DNA of 7,346 bases, from contig CAMNHG010000066.1 in assembly GCA_946539105.1 (NCBI GenBank), forward strand, positions 1-7,346, read 5' to 3'. This document shows, piece by piece, positions 5,919-7,346 of the stretch. The stretch is from an uncultured Clostridia bacterium (GTDB lineage Bacteria; Bacillota; Clostridia; Oscillospirales; Acutalibacteraceae). The stretch's first letter is position 1. Each line of letters begins with the position of its first letter. A program made the position numbers and the translations under genes. The notes beneath the pieces are model-generated. The model saw nothing but the letters and a program-made list of their open reading frames with translations, was not told where the DNA came from and made no database searches.

Positions 5919-6503
5919 TCACCTTAATCTTTTAGAAAATCTATTTCCCGACAGCGCGATTATAAGTGCCACGGCCAGCGCGCAGCCGGAGCTGAGCCAT
6001 ACGGGAACGATAATCTCAAACGGCGACGAGCTTCCGTAGCTTTGGCGCAAAGAGCCCAGCATTGTAGGCAAAAGCTGCATTGACGCGGTGTTCATTACCA
6101 CAAATATCACCATCTCATCGCTTGCGGTGTCACTGCCGTTTTGCTTTTGAAGCTCCGCCATCGCCTTTAGCCCAAGCGGAGTCGCTGTGTTGCCGAGCCC
6201 GAGCAGATTTGCCGTCAGGTTCATCGTTATGTACTTAAACGCCTCGCCGTTTCTGTCGAGTCTTGGAAACAGCGGTCTTAGAACCGGCGAAAAAATTTTG
6301 GCGAACAGCTCGGTAAGTCCGCTCTTTGACGCGATGCGCATTATCCCCGACCACAGGCAAATAACCCCTGCGAGGGTGATAATCAGCTCTACCGCCGAGG
6401 CGGCACTGTCGATAAACGCCGACGACAATCCTGTGCTATTGCCAAGGCAAATTGAGCAAATAATGCTCAATACGACAATAAAACTCCATACTATGTTTAA
6501 CAT
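5919..6503 (-). CDS. spmA: Spore maturation protein A
   Basis: SpmA is the partner of SpmB, a multi-span membrane protein of the same nucleoside-recognition fold, required for spore core dehydration in Bacillus subtilis. The product is 194 residues, the normal length. Signature stretches are NLTANLLGLGNTATPLG (95-111) and VVMNTASMQLLPT (135-147), both diagnostic of SpmA. Hydrophobic spans lie near 4-20, 36-54, 96-111, 131-147 and 164-185, and the C-terminus is basic (RFSKRLR). The start is ATG 6501-6503 with GAGGT about six bases upstream. spmA is the first gene of the pair and diverges from the AbrB-family gene. Its promoter should lie in 6504-6600, where only a weak sporulation-sigma-like site is seen. 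The pair marks the organism as an endospore former, or the recent descendant of one. Confidence 0.95.
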   Translation of the reverse strand: MLNIVWSFIVVLSIICSICLGNSTGLSSAFIDSAASAVELIITLAGVICLWSGIMRIASKSGLTELFAKIFSPVLRPLFPRLDRNGEAFKYITMNLTANLLGLGNTATPLGLKAMAELQKQNGSDTASDEMVIFVVMNTASMQLLPTMLGSLRQSYGSSSPFEIIVPVWLSSGCALAVALIIALSGNRFSKRLR

Positions 6504-6560
6504 TGGCTACCTCATTTGTCGAAAAAAGTAAAATATAGTCAAAAATAATAAAAAAATAAA

Positions 6561-6590
6561 ATCTTTTCGTGTATAATTGACAAATATGCA
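6561..6590 (-). promoter_or_regulatory. Weak forespore-sigma-like promoter candidate for spmAB
   Basis: On the minus strand TGCATA (6590 down to 6585), 15 bases, then CGAAAAGAT (6569 down to 6561) loosely fit the sigma-F pattern GYATA-N15-GGnnAnAnT, with two mismatches in the -10. It overlaps the -35 of the divergent AbrB promoter. In Bacillus subtilis spmAB is under the mother-cell factor sigma-E, for which no good match (CATACAnT) is seen, so this call is tentative. Confidence 0.25.
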
Positions 6591-6605
6591 GAAATGTGTT
6601 ATTAT
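6577..6605 (+). promoter_or_regulatory. Sigma-A promoter of the AbrB-family gene
   Basis: A perfect TTGACA (6577-6582) is separated by exactly 17 bases from TATTAT (6600-6605), five of six to the -10 consensus. Transcription would start near 6612, leaving a leader of about 70 bases before the ATG at 6682. It is the strongest promoter in the window by consensus match. Confidence 0.75.
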
Positions 6606-6620
6606 GAAATAAATGATACC

Positions 6621-6648
6621 TTGCGGTGTTTCCGCTTGGTCATCGCAA
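6621..6648 (+). promoter_or_regulatory. Leader stem-loop upstream of the AbrB-family gene
   Basis: TTGCGGTG (6621-6628) can pair with CATCGCAA (6641-6648), eight pairs with one G-U. A competing smaller hairpin uses GCGG (6623-6626) and CCGC (6632-6635), which sits in the loop of the first. The structure lies between the predicted transcription start and the ribosome site GGAAAGGGTGA. No T-run follows, so it is not a terminator; a stabilising or translational role is only a guess. Confidence 0.35.
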
Positions 6649-6681
6649 ATATTTAAAACTGTTTTAGGAAAGGGTGATTGT

Positions 6682-6918
6682 ATGAGTTTTACTTATTACA
6701 GAGAAATCGACAGACTTGGACGCGTAGTTGTGCCCATGGACATCAGAAAGAGTCTCTCCATCAACGCGGGAGACGTGCTCAAAATCAGCGCCGACGATGA
6801 AAAAATCACCCTTCAAAAGGCAGAGGACAAGTGCGTTTTCTGCAACGGCACAGAAGATTTGCTCGAGCTTGAGGGCAAGTTTATTTGCTCGGGCTGCCGT
6901 GCAAAGCTGAGCCGTTAA
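6682..6918 (+). CDS. AbrB/SpoVT-family transcriptional regulator with C-terminal zinc ribbon
   Basis: The product is 78 residues. Residues 5-48 form the swapped-hairpin beta-barrel of the AbrB/MazE/SpoVT family: YREIDRLGRVVVPMDIRKSL (6-25) carries the hallmark D-x-L-G-R-V-V-x-P and basic DNA-contacting Arg residues, followed by INAGDVLKI and a beta pair. Residues 51-72 hold C-x2-C (51, 54) and C-x2-C (69, 72) with 14 residues between, a short zinc ribbon in place of the longer AbrB C-terminal domain. Such proteins bind DNA as dimers or tetramers; the target is unknown. The frame is open from 6613, but ATG 6682-6684 is chosen because it has a good ribosome site (AGGAAAGGGTGA) and begins where the family begins. 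It is not necessarily the orthologue of B. subtilis abrB, so no symbol is given. The next gene follows after 28 bp. Confidence 0.92.
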   Translation: MSFTYYREIDRLGRVVVPMDIRKSLSINAGDVLKISADDEKITLQKAEDKCVFCNGTEDLLELEGKFICSGCRAKLSR

Positions 6919-6946
6919 TAAATTATATAGAAACACGGGTAAAAAT

Positions 6947-7346
6947 ATGAGGCTTTACATCGCTGATATTAACTGCGTTAAACCCGATGACATCAATAAA
7001 ATTTCGCCCGAACGCCGCAAAAAAGCCGAACGCTACCGCTTTGAGGACGATAAAAAACGCTGCGTTCTCGGCGGACTTTTGATTCGCCGTTTTTTGGGAG
7101 ATACTGAAATCTACCTGAACAAAAGCGGAAAACCGATGGCGGAAAACGGCGTGTGCTTTAATATCTCGCACAGCGGTGATTACGTTATTTTCGCTCTGGA
7201 CAACGCCCAAATCGGCTGTGATATTGAAAAGCCGAAGGTTGTCCCCTATGAGAAGATGGGCAAAATCGTCTTTTGTGATAACGAGATGAAAAAAATAAAA
7301 AACTCCCCCGACAAACAAGGAGAGTTTTTCTCGCTCTGGACAAAAA
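6947..7346 (+). CDS. 4'-phosphopantetheinyl transferase, Sfp/AcpT-type (partial, runs off the window)
   Basis: The enzyme moves the 4'-phosphopantetheine arm of coenzyme A onto a conserved Ser of carrier proteins. The first 133 residues are present and open to the window edge. Visible hallmarks are ERRKKAERYRFEDDKKRCVLG (22-42; the Arg-Cys-x-x-Gly part typical of the family), NKSGKP (58-63), FNISHSGDYV (71-80), the Mg-binding GCDIE (90-94, Asp92 and Glu94), and the start of the WTxKE motif (Trp131-Thr-Lys). Known Sfp-type enzymes have about 200-240 residues, so roughly 70-100 are missing. ISHS and GCDIE distinguish it from the short AcpS type. The start is ATG 6947-6949 with only a weak GGG upstream. 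The 28-bp gap to the AbrB-family gene has no terminator, so the two are probably co-transcribed. The partner pathway (fatty acid, polyketide or peptide synthesis) cannot be told here. Confidence 0.93.
   Translation, partial: MRLYIADINCVKPDDINKISPERRKKAERYRFEDDKKRCVLGGLLIRRFLGDTEIYLNKSGKPMAENGVCFNISHSGDYVIFALDNAQIGCDIEKPKVVPYEKMGKIVFCDNEMKKIKNSPDKQGEFFSLWTK

Noticed and set aside
6613..6681. Longer AbrB-family start at 6613
   Set aside because: The extra 23 residues do not match the family, begin one or two bases after the predicted transcription start, and cross a good ribosome site placed for ATG 6682.
6923..7318. 131-codon minus-strand frame at the right end
   Set aside because: It is antisense to the phosphopantetheinyl transferase, whose motifs (ISHS, GCDIE, WTK) are clear on the plus strand.

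Overview
The window reads as chromosomal DNA of a spore-forming, low-to-mid GC Clostridia, most like an Oscillospirales/Ruminococcaceae-type gut bacterium. The pointers are the SpmA-SpmB spore maturation pair, an AbrB-type regulator with a zinc ribbon, a DUF6512-like membrane protein, Shine-Dalgarno sites of the GGAGG/AGGTG kind, and GTG starts. Placement below this level is inference.

Layout. Positions 1-86 hold the C-terminal end of a plus-strand peptidase, probably family M18. Positions 87-299 hold no gene but contain two repeat structures: a 72-bp composite palindrome (102-173), then an array of five small hairpins separated by a fixed TTTAGCT linker (183-300) that runs into the rpe stop codon. 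From 4395 down to 300 on the minus strand lies a tight three-gene operon: an RlmB-type rRNA 2'-O-methyltransferase, an 886-residue membrane protein, and ribulose-phosphate 3-epimerase (rpe). Gaps are 15 and 25 bp, and an extended -10 promoter precedes the first gene. A DUF6512-like membrane protein (4477-5052, minus) follows. Then comes a 352-bp AT-rich gap (5053-5404) with a possible 121-bp inverted-repeat element and a possible 36-residue ORF. The spmA-spmB pair (minus) is next. Diverging from spmA, on the plus strand, are an AbrB-family regulator and a 4'-phosphopantetheinyl transferase cut by the window edge.

The most unusual item is the 886-residue protein. Its C-terminal 550 residues follow the plan of a P1B-type (heavy-metal) P-type ATPase: eight membrane spans, the M4 proline, the phosphorylation Asp, HP-like and G-x-G N-domain elements, and a hinge-like Asp. 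The signature motifs DKTGTLT, TGD and GDGxND are all eroded and no TGE is visible. It also carries a highly charged cytosolic N-terminal tail of about 335 residues. It looks like a pseudo-ATPase kept under selection in a housekeeping operon.

The genes do not form one pathway. The operon joins ribosome modification and pentose phosphate metabolism to the pseudo-ATPase. The spm pair acts in the spore. The divergent AbrB and Sfp-type genes probably form a second, sigma-A-driven unit.
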